A stretch of 64,000 nt of DNA. Source: Phaeobacter sp. B1627. GTDB taxonomy: Bacteria; Pseudomonadota; Alphaproteobacteria; Rhodobacterales; Rhodobacteraceae. Of the stretch, positions 37,301-47,591 are shown in pieces. Numbering within the stretch: position 1 is the stretch's first letter; every line of letters begins with the position of its first letter. The DNA is taken from assembly GCF_006265095.1 (NCBI RefSeq), contig NZ_VCNK01000012.1, positions 1-64,000 of the forward strand, given 5' to 3'. The notes under the pieces were generated by a model. That model saw only the letters and a list, made by a program, of their open reading frames with translations. It was not told where the DNA came from and ran no database searches. The translations under genes were made by a program, and so were the position numbers.

Positions 37301-37595
37301 TCCAAGCCGCCGTTCCAGCCGTCCCTAGCAGCCCCGGCATCGCACCTGTATCGACGCGCGCCGTGTTTTCAGCCGTGTTTTTCCAGTCGTGTGTCCCGAA
37401 AGCGCTGACCTGCATCGATGCGCAACGCCTCTGCCCGCTTCCATTGTGCTAGGCGCAGGCCTTTGGGCAGGGCGCAGGCTGCGGAGCCCCCGCTGATGTC
37501 CCGCTTACGGCCACCCGAGCGCGGACCGTGCTCCTGCTGCAATGCAGAGAACTTTGCCCCTTCCCATTCGCTTCGGCAGCTGTATAACTCCCCTC
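37301..37595. other. leuA leader upstream region
   Basis: About 295 bases with no gene. The part near 37369-37391 carries short repeats of CGTGTTTT. TATAAC at 37583-37588 is a good -10 hexamer, though no -35 element at the right spacing is clear. No terminator for the preceding gene was seen. Confidence 0.5.
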
Positions 37596-37682
37596 ATGAC
37601 CACGTATGCCGATATCCAGATTGCCGACGCTGCCCATCGCAGCGCGCTGTCGCGTGGCCTACTGCTCCTAATCCGCCTCTGA
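37596..37682 (+). CDS. leuL: putative leucine-operon leader peptide
   Basis: A 28-codon frame ends ...SRGLLLLIRL followed by TGA. Four consecutive Leu codons (CTA CTG CTC CTA, 37659-37670), two of them the rare CTA, sit one Ile and one Arg codon before a further Leu codon and the stop. This is the classic design of an attenuator leader peptide, placed about 110 bases before leuA. No ribosome-binding site is visible, but a TATAAC -10 lies 7 bases upstream of the ATG, so the mRNA may be leaderless, as for trpL in Sinorhizobium. It is too short to be reported by ordinary gene finding. Confidence 0.6.
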   Translation: MTTYADIQIADAAHRSALSRGLLLLIRL

Positions 37683-37732
37683 GCGTGCCATCCGGCGCGC
37701 CCGCTCAGAGGATGTGCACGCGCGCCACGGAT
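37676..37732 (+). promoter_or_regulatory. competing hairpins of the leuA leader
   Basis: Hairpin A: CCTCTGAGCG (37676-37685) pairs perfectly with CGCTCAGAGG (37702-37711) and overlaps the leader stop codon. Hairpin B: ATCCGGCGCGC (37690-37700) can pair with GCGCGCC-ac-GGAT (37720-37732). They share bases, so only one can form. A third possible stem lies at 37743-37770 (CCCCGA/TCGGGG). No T run is present, so a rho-independent terminator is not proven. Confidence 0.5.
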
Positions 37733-37794
37733 TGGACCCTTCCCCCGACACGAATGAACGACGCTCGGGGACCAGAGCTAGAAAGAATTCTGAC

Positions 37795-39363
37795 ATGACC
37801 AGCACGACCGACCAGGATCGCGTATTGATCTTTGACACCACTTTGCGCGACGGCGAGCAAAGCCCCGGCGCCACCATGACACATGAGGAAAAGCTCGAGA
37901 TCGCAGAGTTGCTGGATGACATGGGCGTTGACATCATCGAGGCCGGATTTCCGATCGCCTCCGAGGGGGATTTCAAGGCCGTCAGCGAGATCGCCGAGAG
38001 ATCCAGAAACTCGGTGATCTGCGGCCTTGCCCGCGCCAATACCAAGGATATCGACCGCTGCGCCGAAGCCGTGCGCAAGGCCGCGCAGCCCCGCATTCAC
38101 ACGTTCATCGGCACCTCGCCCCTGCACCGCGCCATTCCGAACCTGACCATGGACGAAATGGCCGAGCGGATCCACGACACCGTCACCCATGCGCGCAACC
38201 TGACAGACAACGTGCAATGGTCACCGATGGATGCGACCCGCACCGAATGGGACTACCTCTGCCGGGTGATCGAGATCGCGATCAAGGCCGGCGCGACCAC
38301 GATCAATATCCCCGATACCGTCGGATACACCGCCCCCCGCGAAAGCGCTGACCTGATCCGCCGCCTGATCGAAACCGTGCCCGGCGCGGATGATGTGGTG
38401 TTTGCGACCCACTGCCACAACGACCTTGGCATGGCGACGGCGAATTCGCTCGCTGCGGTCGAGGCGGGCGCGCGTCAGATCGAATGCACCATCAATGGCC
38501 TCGGAGAGCGCGCGGGCAACACCGCCCTCGAAGAGGTGGTGATGGCGCTGAAGGTGCGCAACGATATCATGCCGTTTTCAACCGGCATCGACACCCGCAA
38601 GATCATGCATATCTCGCGGCGGGTGGCGACGGTTTCGGGCTTTGCCGTGCAGTTCAACAAAGCCATCGTCGGCAAGAACGCCTTTGCCCACGAAAGTGGC
38701 ATCCATCAGGACGGCATGCTGAAGAACAAGGAAACCTTCGAGATCATGCGTCCCGAGGACGTAGGGTTGTCGGGAACGTCGCTGCCGCTTGGCAAACACT
38801 CCGGCCGCGCCGCGTTGCGCGACAAGCTCGGCACCCTCGGCTATGACATTGGCGACAACCAACTGAAGGACCTCTTTGTTCGGTTCAAGGAACTTGCCGA
38901 CCGCAAGAAAGAGGTGTTTGACGACGATATCGTCGCCTTGATGCGCACCGGTGGCGACGACAGCGACCATCTGAAACTGGTCTCCATGAAAGTCGTCTGC
39001 GGCACCGGCGGACCGGCAGAGGCCACCGTAGAGATGGAAGTCGACGGAACCGATGTGACCGAGGTCGCAGAGGGGGATGGCCCCGTGGATGCCGCCTTCA
39101 AGGCAATTCGCAAGATCCATCCGAACTCCGCGCATCTGCAGCTCTATCAGGTGCATGCGGTGACCGAAGGCACCGACGCCCAGGCCACCGTCTCGGTCCG
39201 GCTGGACGAGGACGGCATTATCGCAACCGGAGAAAGCGCCAATACCGATACGGTTGTGGCCTCGGCCATGGCCTATATCAGCGCGCTCAACCGCCTGATC
39301 GTTCGGCGCAGCAAAATGGGCGATGGCGCTGACGCGCGCGAGATTTCCTACAAGGACGCCTGA
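37795..39363 (+). CDS. leuA: 2-isopropylmalate synthase
   Basis: LeuA condenses acetyl-CoA with 2-oxoisovalerate, the first committed step of leucine synthesis. The 522-residue product has the TIM-barrel motif DTTLRDGEQSPGATM near the N-terminus, the metal-binding HCHNDLGMA, GLGERAGN, and the C-terminal regulatory LeuA dimer domain (about residues 390-520) for leucine feedback. The start at 37795 gives the usual N-terminus (TSTTDQDRVLIFDTTLRDGEQ shortened here); the frame is open from 37714. A leader peptide lies upstream and a rho-independent terminator downstream. Confidence 0.97.
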   Translation: MTSTTDQDRVLIFDTTLRDGEQSPGATMTHEEKLEIAELLDDMGVDIIEAGFPIASEGDFKAVSEIAERSRNSVICGLARANTKDIDRCAEAVRKAAQPRIHTFIGTSPLHRAIPNLTMDEMAERIHDTVTHARNLTDNVQWSPMDATRTEWDYLCRVIEIAIKAGATTINIPDTVGYTAPRESADLIRRLIETVPGADDVVFATHCHNDLGMATANSLAAVEAGARQIECTINGLGERAGNTALEEVVMALKVRNDIMPFSTGIDTRKIMHISRRVATVSGFAVQFNKAIVGKNAFAHESGIHQDGMLKNKETFEIMRPEDVGLSGTSLPLGKHSGRAALRDKLGTLGYDIGDNQLKDLFVRFKELADRKKEVFDDDIVALMRTGGDDSDHLKLVSMKVVCGTGGPAEATVEMEVDGTDVTEVAEGDGPVDAAFKAIRKIHPNSAHLQLYQVHAVTEGTDAQATVSVRLDEDGIIATGESANTDTVVASAMAYISALNRLIVRRSKMGDGADAREISYKDA

Positions 39364-39412
39364 GCGGTGCCGCCGCTCGGATCATCCGGCTCGCACTGCA
39401 CAGACTCTCGTG

Positions 39413-39438
39413 AAAAGGCACCCTCGGGTGCCTTTTTT
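39413..39438 (+). terminator. rho-independent terminator of leuA
   Basis: AAAAGGCACCC-TC-GGGTGCCTTTTTT: an 11-bp stem with a tiny loop and a T run, 50 bases after the leuA stop. Confidence 0.93.
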
Positions 39439-39505
39439 CGCTTCCCTGGTTTCGCTTCCCTGGTTTCGCTTCCCCGGCTTCGCATTTCCGGTTTCGCATT
39501 TGCGG
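39436..39505. repeat. five 14-bp direct repeats
   Basis: TTTCGCTTCCCTGG occurs twice without mismatch (39436-39463), then TTTCGCTTCCCCGG, CTTCGCATTTCCGG and TTTCGCATTTGCGG. The array fills the gap between the leuA terminator and the convergent rlmJ stop. Confidence 0.9.
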
Positions 39506-39515
39506 GCCTACGCGC

Positions 39516-40298
39516 TCAGTTCAGATCCGCAAACCGGCGCGTCAGCTCGGCGGTCTGCTGCGTGAACCCGAATGGAGCATTGAGGACAAACACGCCGGAG
39601 CCGATCATGCGATGCCCCTCCCGTGCAGGCGGAAAACGCACCTCGTGCCGCACACTGTCCGGCAGGCCCTGTGCCTCCAGCGCCGCAAGCATGTTCCGAT
39701 GCGGGCCATCCGTCAGGATCGGATACCACAGTATGATGACACCGACGTTCCATTTGCGATGCAGCTTTGAAATGATCCCCGGAATACGCGCGTAGTCCGA
39801 TTTGATCTCATAGCTGGGATCGATCAGCAACACGCCCCGGCGCGGGGTCGGCGGTGCGAGCGACTGCGCCATCTCGAACCCGTCCTGCAGATGCACCTTT
39901 GCGCCGGAGCCGCGCATCGCCTCGCGCAGCGCCTGCGCCTCCTGCGGGTGCAGCTCCGCCAGATGCAGGCTGTCGGCGGGCCGCAGCAGCTCTGATGCAA
40001 CGCGGGGCGAACCCGGATAGCTGTTGGGGCCGTGCTTTGCGTGCACTGCGTCAATCACCCGGGCATAGGGATGATCCGGCGCGAACCAGTCGCGGGCAAT
40101 GTCGATGCCACGCGCCGCTTCGCCGGTCTTTTGCGCCTCCGCAGAGGCCAGGTCATAAAGGGCGCGCCCGGCATGGGTTTCAAGATAGCTGACCGGCTTG
40201 TCCTTGCGGGTCATGTAGTCCAGAATCCACGCCAAGAGCGCGTGTTTCTGAACGTCAGCGAGATTTCCCGCGTGATAGATATGTTGGTATGACAGCAT
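39516..40298 (-). CDS. rlmJ: 23S rRNA (adenine2030-N6)-methyltransferase
   Basis: RlmJ methylates A2030 of 23S rRNA. The 260-residue product begins MLSYQHIYHAGNLADVQKHA, which is typical of the family, and has YLETHAGRALYDL near residue 40 (SAM-binding motif) and IDPSYE near residue 160, the catalytic (D/N)PPY motif with Ser in place of the second Pro. The start at 40298 matches the family; the earlier in-frame start at 40310 is less likely. Convergent with leuA. Confidence 0.92.
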   Translation of the reverse strand: MLSYQHIYHAGNLADVQKHALLAWILDYMTRKDKPVSYLETHAGRALYDLASAEAQKTGEAARGIDIARDWFAPDHPYARVIDAVHAKHGPNSYPGSPRVASELLRPADSLHLAELHPQEAQALREAMRGSGAKVHLQDGFEMAQSLAPPTPRRGVLLIDPSYEIKSDYARIPGIISKLHRKWNVGVIILWYPILTDGPHRNMLAALEAQGLPDSVRHEVRFPPAREGHRMIGSGVFVLNAPFGFTQQTAELTRRFADLN

Positions 40299-40408
40299 AT
40301 CGCCCCCCATAGCGGCAAACCTGCGCCGGAGGAAGACCGTGCCTTAAACCGAATCTAAATCACATAGGGTCATCCTGAGGCCACTTGACGCCCGCAGAAG
40401 CAGGTCCG

Positions 40409-41230
40409 ATGCCCCTCAGAACGAGCCTTTTTTTTGGCGCGATGCTCGCGCTCAGTCTGATTTCCCCCGCCTGGTCCAATTCCGGTGGGTATTCGCTGGT
40501 TGGCGACGGCAGTTTTTTCATGCGGACATCCACCACGGAGGCTCCGGAACGCGGAAGGGATCGCAGTCTGGGTAGCGGTCGGAGCCGCAGCCTGGGGGGA
40601 AACCTGGGCGGCAGTCTGGAACTCGGGGCGGGACGCAGTCCGGCTACGGATGATACAACCGGCCGGGGCGCTGTATCGCTCAATCCCAGCGCCGCAAGCC
40701 TGTTTCGCGGGCGCAGCGGTGGCAGCCTGTTCGCCAGCCCCGTCATGGCCTCCGTCGATGTGGCGGAAATCATGAATGTGATTGCCCAGGCCGAAGCCGG
40801 TCGGGCCGACTACGATGCGGTCCAGCATGGCGCCCGGATCAAGCCGCCCGCACCGCCCACGCAGATGACCCTCCAGCAGATCTATACGTGGATCAAGGAC
40901 ACGCCCGGACAGTCCCATGCGATTGGACGCTATCAGTTCATCCCTGCGACACTCAAACGCCTGGCCGGGCATCAGGGCGTACCTCTCAACCGCCGTTTCA
41001 ACGCTGCCCTGCAGGATCAACTGGCGCACCAGCTGATCGAGGAAGCGGGCCTCTCTGCCTTCAAAGCGGGCAAGATGGAGCAGGTGACCTTCATGAACAA
41101 CCTGGCAAAAATCTGGGCCGGGCTGCCGACATCCAGCGGCAAGTCCCATTACCACAATTATGCAGGCAACAAGGCCACGGTGACCTGGGCCAGCTTCAAA
41201 GCGCAAATGGACCAGATTTTTTCCGGCTGA
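40409..41230 (+). CDS. exported lysozyme-like muramidase
   Basis: The 273-residue product has a Sec signal (MPLRTSLFFGAMLALSLISPAWS), a low-complexity Gly/Ser/Arg-rich segment (about residues 40-80; GSGRSRSLGGNLGGSLELG), and a C-terminal domain resembling phage-lambda-type lysozyme/lytic transglycosylase: AQAEAGRADYDAVQHG with a candidate catalytic Glu, then SHAIGRYQFIPATLKRL. It sits just upstream of the mre operon, so a role in peptidoglycan remodelling fits. The ATG at 40409 was preferred over TTG at 40385 because it places the signal at the N-terminus. Confidence 0.75.
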   Translation: MPLRTSLFFGAMLALSLISPAWSNSGGYSLVGDGSFFMRTSTTEAPERGRDRSLGSGRSRSLGGNLGGSLELGAGRSPATDDTTGRGAVSLNPSAASLFRGRSGGSLFASPVMASVDVAEIMNVIAQAEAGRADYDAVQHGARIKPPAPPTQMTLQQIYTWIKDTPGQSHAIGRYQFIPATLKRLAGHQGVPLNRRFNAALQDQLAHQLIEEAGLSAFKAGKMEQVTFMNNLAKIWAGLPTSSGKSHYHNYAGNKATVTWASFKAQMDQIFSG

Positions 41231-41368
41231 CCCGACACCGCCCCGACGCTTCCCACCCACTGCCGGTTTCATGTGCGAAAGCGCACCGGCGGCGCGATTC
41301 CCGCGGCCAATCCCCGAATTTGGGGGCATCCACAAGCGAAAAGACGCTAGAGGATTGGATTACGCCCT

Positions 41369-42511
<1,143 letters not shown>

Positions 42512-42570
42512 CCCCCTTTCGTCCCGATCGGACGTGCCCGGGGTGACCCCCTGCGGTTGAAAGGAGAGCC

Positions 42571-43518
42571 TTGGCCAAAGACCGGTCACAGCGCGAAGAA
42601 TACACCGGCCCGCTCAAGCGCTTGCTTGTGGGGATTTTGGTGTTGGTGCTTGCCGTCATCTTTCTGATCTGGCGGATCGACAGCCCCCGGGTTGAACGGT
42701 TTCGCGCGCAGGTCGTGGATGCGGTGGTGCCCAACATGCAATGGGCCATGGTTCCCGTCACCGGCACCATCAACCTGCTGCGCGATTTCCAGAGCTACCA
42801 ACGCCTGTCGGAACAGAATCGGGAACTGCGATCCGAGCTGCGTCAGATGCGGGCCTGGAAAGAGGCCGCCTTGCAACTGGAACAGGAAAACGCCCGGCTT
42901 CTTGATCTCAACAACGTACGCCTCGATCCGCAGTTGACCTATGTGACCGGTGTTGTGCTGGCAGACAGCGGCTCGCCCTTTCGCCAATCCGTCCTGTTGA
43001 ACGTCGGCGCGCGCGACGGGATCATGGACGGCTGGGCCGCAATGGACGGTATCGGACTGGTGGGCCGGATTTCAGGCACCGGCCTGGACACCGCCCGCGC
43101 CATCCTTCTGACGGATGCCGCCAGTGCGGTTCCGGCGACGCTGCACCCCTCCGGACAGAACGCATTGGTCAGCGGCGACAATACCGCAGCCCCGCTGCTG
43201 AACTTTGTCGAGAACCCGGAATTGGTTCGCCCCGGAGACAGGGTCGTGACCTCCGGAGACGGGCATGTGTTTCCACCGGGCCTGCTGATCGGGCAGGTGG
43301 CGCAGGACCGTGCCGGGCGCCTGCGGGTCCGCCTGTCGGCAGATTATGAACGTCTGGAATTTCTGCGGGTGCTGCGCCATCAGGGCAGCGCGCCCATCAC
43401 CGATCCCGGTGCCCTGATCGCGCCGGTGCCCGATGATATGATCCCGCTGCCGCGCCCCGACAGCCTGCTTGACGGCGTCACGCCCGAGGGTCGCGCAGAA
43501 GAGGCCGAAAATGGCTAG
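42571..43518 (+). CDS. mreC: rod shape-determining protein MreC
   Basis: MreC is the periplasmic scaffold that activates PBP2-RodA. The 315-residue product has one N-terminal membrane helix (about residues 16-36), a coiled coil (LSEQNRELRSELRQMRAWKEA region, residues 75-105) and the two-barrel MreC domain (GDRVVTSGDGHVFPPGLLIG). The start is TTG with AAAGGAG upstream. Its end overlaps the mreD start. Confidence 0.95.
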   Translation: MAKDRSQREEYTGPLKRLLVGILVLVLAVIFLIWRIDSPRVERFRAQVVDAVVPNMQWAMVPVTGTINLLRDFQSYQRLSEQNRELRSELRQMRAWKEAALQLEQENARLLDLNNVRLDPQLTYVTGVVLADSGSPFRQSVLLNVGARDGIMDGWAAMDGIGLVGRISGTGLDTARAILLTDAASAVPATLHPSGQNALVSGDNTAAPLLNFVENPELVRPGDRVVTSGDGHVFPPGLLIGQVAQDRAGRLRVRLSADYERLEFLRVLRHQGSAPITDPGALIAPVPDDMIPLPRPDSLLDGVTPEGRAEEAENG

Positions 43519-44050
43519 GATGACGCCGGCCGGAATTTGGTTCATGCGCGCGGTCTTTGTCGCGGTGGCGCTGGTGATCATGTTCTTTCGCCTCCTGCCC
43601 CTTGATACCGTGCCGCGGCAATGGAGCCCGCCTGACCTGTTGCTGGCAACCGCGCTGGTCTGGTCAGCCCGCCGCGCGGATTTCGTCCCACCGCTGCTGA
43701 TTGCATCCGTCATGCTGCTGGCGGATCTGTTGCTGCAACGCCCGCCCGGCCTCTGGGCGTTGCTGGTATTGCTGGCTTGTGAATTCGTCAAATCCCGCCT
43801 CCCCGCCAGCCGGGAGACACCCTTTCTGGGGGAATGGTTCGCAATCTCTGTGATCATCGTCGGCATCACTTTGCTCAACCGAGTGATCCTTGGCATATTG
43901 GCCGTGGAACAGGCCCATATTGCACTGATACTGGTGCAGGTGATCATGACCATCGCCGCCTATCCGGTCGTGGTGTTCCTGAGCCAGAGCCTGCTCGGTG
44001 TGCGGCGTCTCTCGCCTGCCGAGATTGAAACCATGGGAGCGCGGCTGTGA
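43511..44050 (+). CDS. mreD: rod shape-determining protein MreD
   Basis: MreD is the small inner-membrane partner of MreC. The 179-residue product has five or six predicted membrane helices. The ATG at 43511 overlaps the mreC stop by 8 bases, which favours it over the upstream frame opening at 43469. The mrdA start overlaps its end by 4 bases. Confidence 0.92.
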   Translation: MARMTPAGIWFMRAVFVAVALVIMFFRLLPLDTVPRQWSPPDLLLATALVWSARRADFVPPLLIASVMLLADLLLQRPPGLWALLVLLACEFVKSRLPASRETPFLGEWFAISVIIVGITLLNRVILGILAVEQAHIALILVQVIMTIAAYPVVVFLSQSLLGVRRLSPAEIETMGARL

Positions 44051-45993
44051 AACGTAGCCCGAAAGATCTCGACGGAAGCCACAGATTGCTGACCCGCCGC
44101 ACGCTGCTGCTGGGCGGGATGCAGCTCGGCTTTGTCGGCGCCCTGGGCATGCGCATGCGGTTCCTGCAGGTGGATCAGGCGGATCAATTCCGGCTGCTGG
44201 CCGAAGAAAACCGGATCAACATTCGCCTGATCGCCCCCAGCCGGGGTGAGATTTTCGACCGCAACGGTCTGATCATTGCCCAGAACTCGCCGTCATACCG
44301 TATTGTTCTGGTGCCAGAGGATGCAGGCGACGTCGAGCAGGTCATTGCAAACCTGTCCCGGCTGATCACGATTGACGATGAGGATCTGGAACGGGCACGG
44401 GCGGAAATGCGGCGGTCGCCACCCTTCCTGCCGATCACCCTCGCCGATCAGATCTCCTGGAAGGACATATCCAAGGTCGCAGTCAATGCCCCGGCCCTTC
44501 CCGGTATCACACCAGAGGTCGGATTGACCCGTGTCTACCCGCTGCAGGATGATTTTGCCCATGTTGTCGGCTATGTGGGGCCGGTCTCGGACTACGATCT
44601 GTCGCGGATCGAGGATCCGGAGCCGATCCTGCGCATCCCGAGGTTCCAGATTGGCAAAGTCGGGTTTGAAGCAAAACGAGAGGCCTCACTGCGGGGCAAG
44701 GCGGGGGCCAAACGCGTCGAAGTGAACGCCATGGGCCGGGTGATGCGTGAATTGGACCGGCGCGAAGGGGAATCCGGGGCCGACACGCAGTTGACGCTCG
44801 ATGCCGAATTGCAGAATTACGTGCAGGCAAGGCTCGGTCGCGAGAGTGCGGCAGCCGTCATCATGGATGTGGAGAACGGCGATCTCCGCGCCATCTGTTC
44901 CAGCCCGAGCTTTGATCCGAACCTCTTTGTGCGGGGCATTTCGGTGGCGGACTACCGCGCGCTGACAGAAGATCCCTTTCGCCCCCTTGCCAACAAAACC
45001 GTTCAGGGCACCTATCCTCCCGGCTCCACCTTCAAGATGGTCACGGCGTTGGCAGGGCTTGAAAACGGCCTCATCAGCCCCGAGGAAACCACCTGGTGCC
45101 CGGGGCATCTGGAGGTCTCCGGCCGTCGGTTCCACTGCTGGAAACGGGCGGGCCATGGCCATGTCAACCTGCTGGACTCGCTCAAGGGGTCTTGCGACGT
45201 CTACTATTACGACCTCGCCATCAAGGTTGGGATAGACCGCATTTCCGAGATGGCAAACAAACTGGGTCTCGGCGTGCGTCACGACCTGCCCATGTCGGCC
45301 GTCGCTGCAGGTCTCGCGCCCAACCGGGACTGGAAATCACGCGTGCACGGACAGGAATGGCTGGTTGGTGACACGGTGAACGCCTCCATCGGGCAGGGCT
45401 TCATGCTGGCATCACCACTGCAGCTGGCGTTGATGACGGCGCGTATTGCATCCGGTCGCAGTGTCACGCCGCGGCTGGTCAAATCCATAGACGGTGTTGA
45501 GGAAGCCTCGGGCGAAGGCGCTCCGCTCGAGATCAGCGACATTCATCTGCGCAATGTCCGCAAGGCCATGTTTGCGGTCAGCAACGACCGGCGCGGCACC
45601 GGATATCGCTCGCGTATCATTGCCGAAGGGATGCGCATGGCCGGCAAGACCGGAACCAGCCAGGTCCGCAATATCACGGCGGCAGAGCGCGCCGCTGGTG
45701 TGATCCGCAACCAGGATCTGCCGTGGGAACGCCGCGATCATGCGCTTTTTGTCTGCTTCGCCCCATTCGACAAGCCCAAATACGCCGTTTCCGTTGTGGT
45801 CGAGCATGGCGGCGGCGGATCAACGGCGGCGGCCCCCATTGCGCGCGACCTCATGTTGCAGGCGCTCTATGGCGGGACCCCTCCGCTGGAGGCCTATCCG
45901 GCCAGTGATCGCCAAAAGATCGAGGCCCAGCAGGAACGGCTGGAACGAGAGCGGCTGAAGCGCCGCGAGAGCAGTGGCAGCGATCAGGCATGA
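44047..45993 (+). CDS. mrdA: penicillin-binding protein 2
   Basis: PBP2 is the transpeptidase of the elongasome. The 648-residue product has an N-terminal membrane anchor (residues 18-36), the PBP dimerisation domain, and a transpeptidase domain with S327-T-F-K330 (SxxK), S382-C-D384 (SxN/SxD box) and K534-T-G-T (KTG). The start is GTG, overlapping the mreD stop. The C-terminus is a charged Arg/Glu tail. The gene is followed by rodA with a 4-base overlap. Confidence 0.96.
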   Translation: MKRSPKDLDGSHRLLTRRTLLLGGMQLGFVGALGMRMRFLQVDQADQFRLLAEENRINIRLIAPSRGEIFDRNGLIIAQNSPSYRIVLVPEDAGDVEQVIANLSRLITIDDEDLERARAEMRRSPPFLPITLADQISWKDISKVAVNAPALPGITPEVGLTRVYPLQDDFAHVVGYVGPVSDYDLSRIEDPEPILRIPRFQIGKVGFEAKREASLRGKAGAKRVEVNAMGRVMRELDRREGESGADTQLTLDAELQNYVQARLGRESAAAVIMDVENGDLRAICSSPSFDPNLFVRGISVADYRALTEDPFRPLANKTVQGTYPPGSTFKMVTALAGLENGLISPEETTWCPGHLEVSGRRFHCWKRAGHGHVNLLDSLKGSCDVYYYDLAIKVGIDRISEMANKLGLGVRHDLPMSAVAAGLAPNRDWKSRVHGQEWLVGDTVNASIGQGFMLASPLQLALMTARIASGRSVTPRLVKSIDGVEEASGEGAPLEISDIHLRNVRKAMFAVSNDRRGTGYRSRIIAEGMRMAGKTGTSQVRNITAAERAAGVIRNQDLPWERRDHALFVCFAPFDKPKYAVSVVVEHGGGGSTAAAPIARDLMLQALYGGTPPLEAYPASDRQKIEAQQERLERERLKRRESSGSDQA

Positions 45994-47129
45994 GTTATCT
46001 CGAGTATCATTCAAAGACCACGCCGACCGGGCTGCGCAAAATCCTCTATCTCAATTGGCCCCTGGCACTGTTGCTGGCTGCGGCCGCAGGCGTCGGTTTC
46101 CTGATGCTCTATTCGGTGGCGGGCGGCTCCTTCAGCCCCTGGGTCGAACCACAGGTCAAACGGTTCCTGCTGGGAATGGGGGTCATGATTTTCGTCGCCA
46201 TGGTCCCGATCTGGTTCTGGCGCAATATCTCGGTGGTGGCCTATCTGATGGCGCTGCTTCTGTTGGTGGCGGTCGAGTTCTTCGGCACTATCGGCATGGG
46301 GGCGCAACGGTGGATCGACCTGGGGCCGGTGCGGCTGCAGCCGTCGGAGCTGATGAAAATCACGCTGGTGATGATACTGGCCGCCTATTACGACTGGCTG
46401 CCCGGCAAACGCACCTCCCGGCCCCTGTTTGTCGCGCTTCCGGTTCTGATCATAATTGTGCCGACCTTTCTGGTACTGAAACAGCCGGACCTGGGGACGT
46501 CCATTCTGTTGCTGGCGGCCGGGGGCGGGATCATGTTTCTTGCCGGTGTCCACTGGGCCTATTTCGCAGCCGTTATCAGCGCCGCCGTCGGATTGGTCTC
46601 TGCTGTGTTCAAAAGCCGTGGCACCGATTGGCAACTGCTCAAGGACTACCAGTATCGCCGTATCGACACCTTTCTCGACCCATCGCAGGACCCCCTGGGC
46701 GCGGGCTACCACATCACCCAATCGAAAATTGCGCTTGGCTCCGGCGGATGGTCAGGGCGCGGCTTCATGCAGGGCACGCAATCCCGGCTGAACTTTCTGC
46801 CGGAGAAACACACAGATTTTATCTTCACCACATTGGCCGAGGAATTCGGCTTTGTCGGCGGCATGACGCTGTTGTCGATCTATGTGCTGATCATCGTCTT
46901 CTGCGTGGCCACGGCCGTGTCGACAAAAGACCGATTTTCATCCCTGGTCACGCTGGGAATTGCGCTCAATTTCTTTTTGTTCTTCGCGGTGAACATGTCG
47001 ATGGTCATGGGGCTTGCGCCCGTCGTCGGGGTGCCGTTGCCGATGGTATCCTACGGCGGATCTGCGATGCTGGTTCTGCTGGCCGCATTCGGCATCGTCC
47101 AAAGCGCAAACGTCCACCGCCCCCGATAG
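45990..47129 (+). CDS. rodA: RodA peptidoglycan polymerase
   Basis: RodA is the SEDS-family glycosyltransferase that polymerises glycan strands with PBP2. The 379-residue product has about ten membrane helices and SEDS motifs: GAQRWIDLGPVRLQPSELMK, KQPDLGTSIL with the essential acidic region, and VGVPLPMVSYGGSAM near the C-terminus. The ATG overlaps the mrdA stop by 4 bases. Confidence 0.96.
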   Translation: MSYLEYHSKTTPTGLRKILYLNWPLALLLAAAAGVGFLMLYSVAGGSFSPWVEPQVKRFLLGMGVMIFVAMVPIWFWRNISVVAYLMALLLLVAVEFFGTIGMGAQRWIDLGPVRLQPSELMKITLVMILAAYYDWLPGKRTSRPLFVALPVLIIIVPTFLVLKQPDLGTSILLLAAGGGIMFLAGVHWAYFAAVISAAVGLVSAVFKSRGTDWQLLKDYQYRRIDTFLDPSQDPLGAGYHITQSKIALGSGGWSGRGFMQGTQSRLNFLPEKHTDFIFTTLAEEFGFVGGMTLLSIYVLIIVFCVATAVSTKDRFSSLVTLGIALNFFLFFAVNMSMVMGLAPVVGVPLPMVSYGGSAMLVLLAAFGIVQSANVHRPR

Positions 47130-47180
47130 CGCAAACAGTGCCGGATCAGCGCCGGCGCAAAGATTTGAAAAGGACCCCGC

Positions 47181-47591
47181 ATGAGCATTTTTCACCTCGC
47201 CTACAATGTGGATGACCTGGACGCCGCCCGAGAGTTTTATGGCGGCACGCTGGGGTGCAAAACAGCACGCAGCACCGACAGTTGGGTCGATTTCGATTTC
47301 TTCGGCCATCAGATTTCATTGCACCTTGGAGATCCTTTTGTGACCGCCAAAACCGGCCACGTCGGAGAGCATCTGGTCCCGATGCCCCATCTCGGGGTGA
47401 TCCTGCCGCTCGACCAATGGAGGGAACTGGCAGAGCGACTGCATGAGGCCGGGGTGGACTTCGAAATCCCGCCGACCACGCGGTTCAAAGGAGAACCGGG
47501 CGAACAAAGCACGATGTTCTTCTATGATCCGGCCGGCAATCCGATAGAAATCAAGGGGTTTGCCAATATGGAGGGGGTCTTCGCAACATGA
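47181..47591 (+). CDS. VOC-family (glyoxalase-like) protein
   Basis: The 136-residue product is a single-subunit VOC fold with two beta-alpha-beta-beta-beta modules: FHLAYNVDDLDAAREFY at the N-terminus, VILPL near residue 74 and FFYDPAGNPIEIKGF near the C-terminus. Candidate metal ligands are H5, a central His and the Glu in IEIKG. The reaction cannot be assigned. It overlaps ghrA by 4 bases and follows rodA by 51, so it may be read from the same transcript as rodA. Confidence 0.82.
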   Translation: MSIFHLAYNVDDLDAAREFYGGTLGCKTARSTDSWVDFDFFGHQISLHLGDPFVTAKTGHVGEHLVPMPHLGVILPLDQWRELAERLHEAGVDFEIPPTTRFKGEPGEQSTMFFYDPAGNPIEIKGFANMEGVFAT

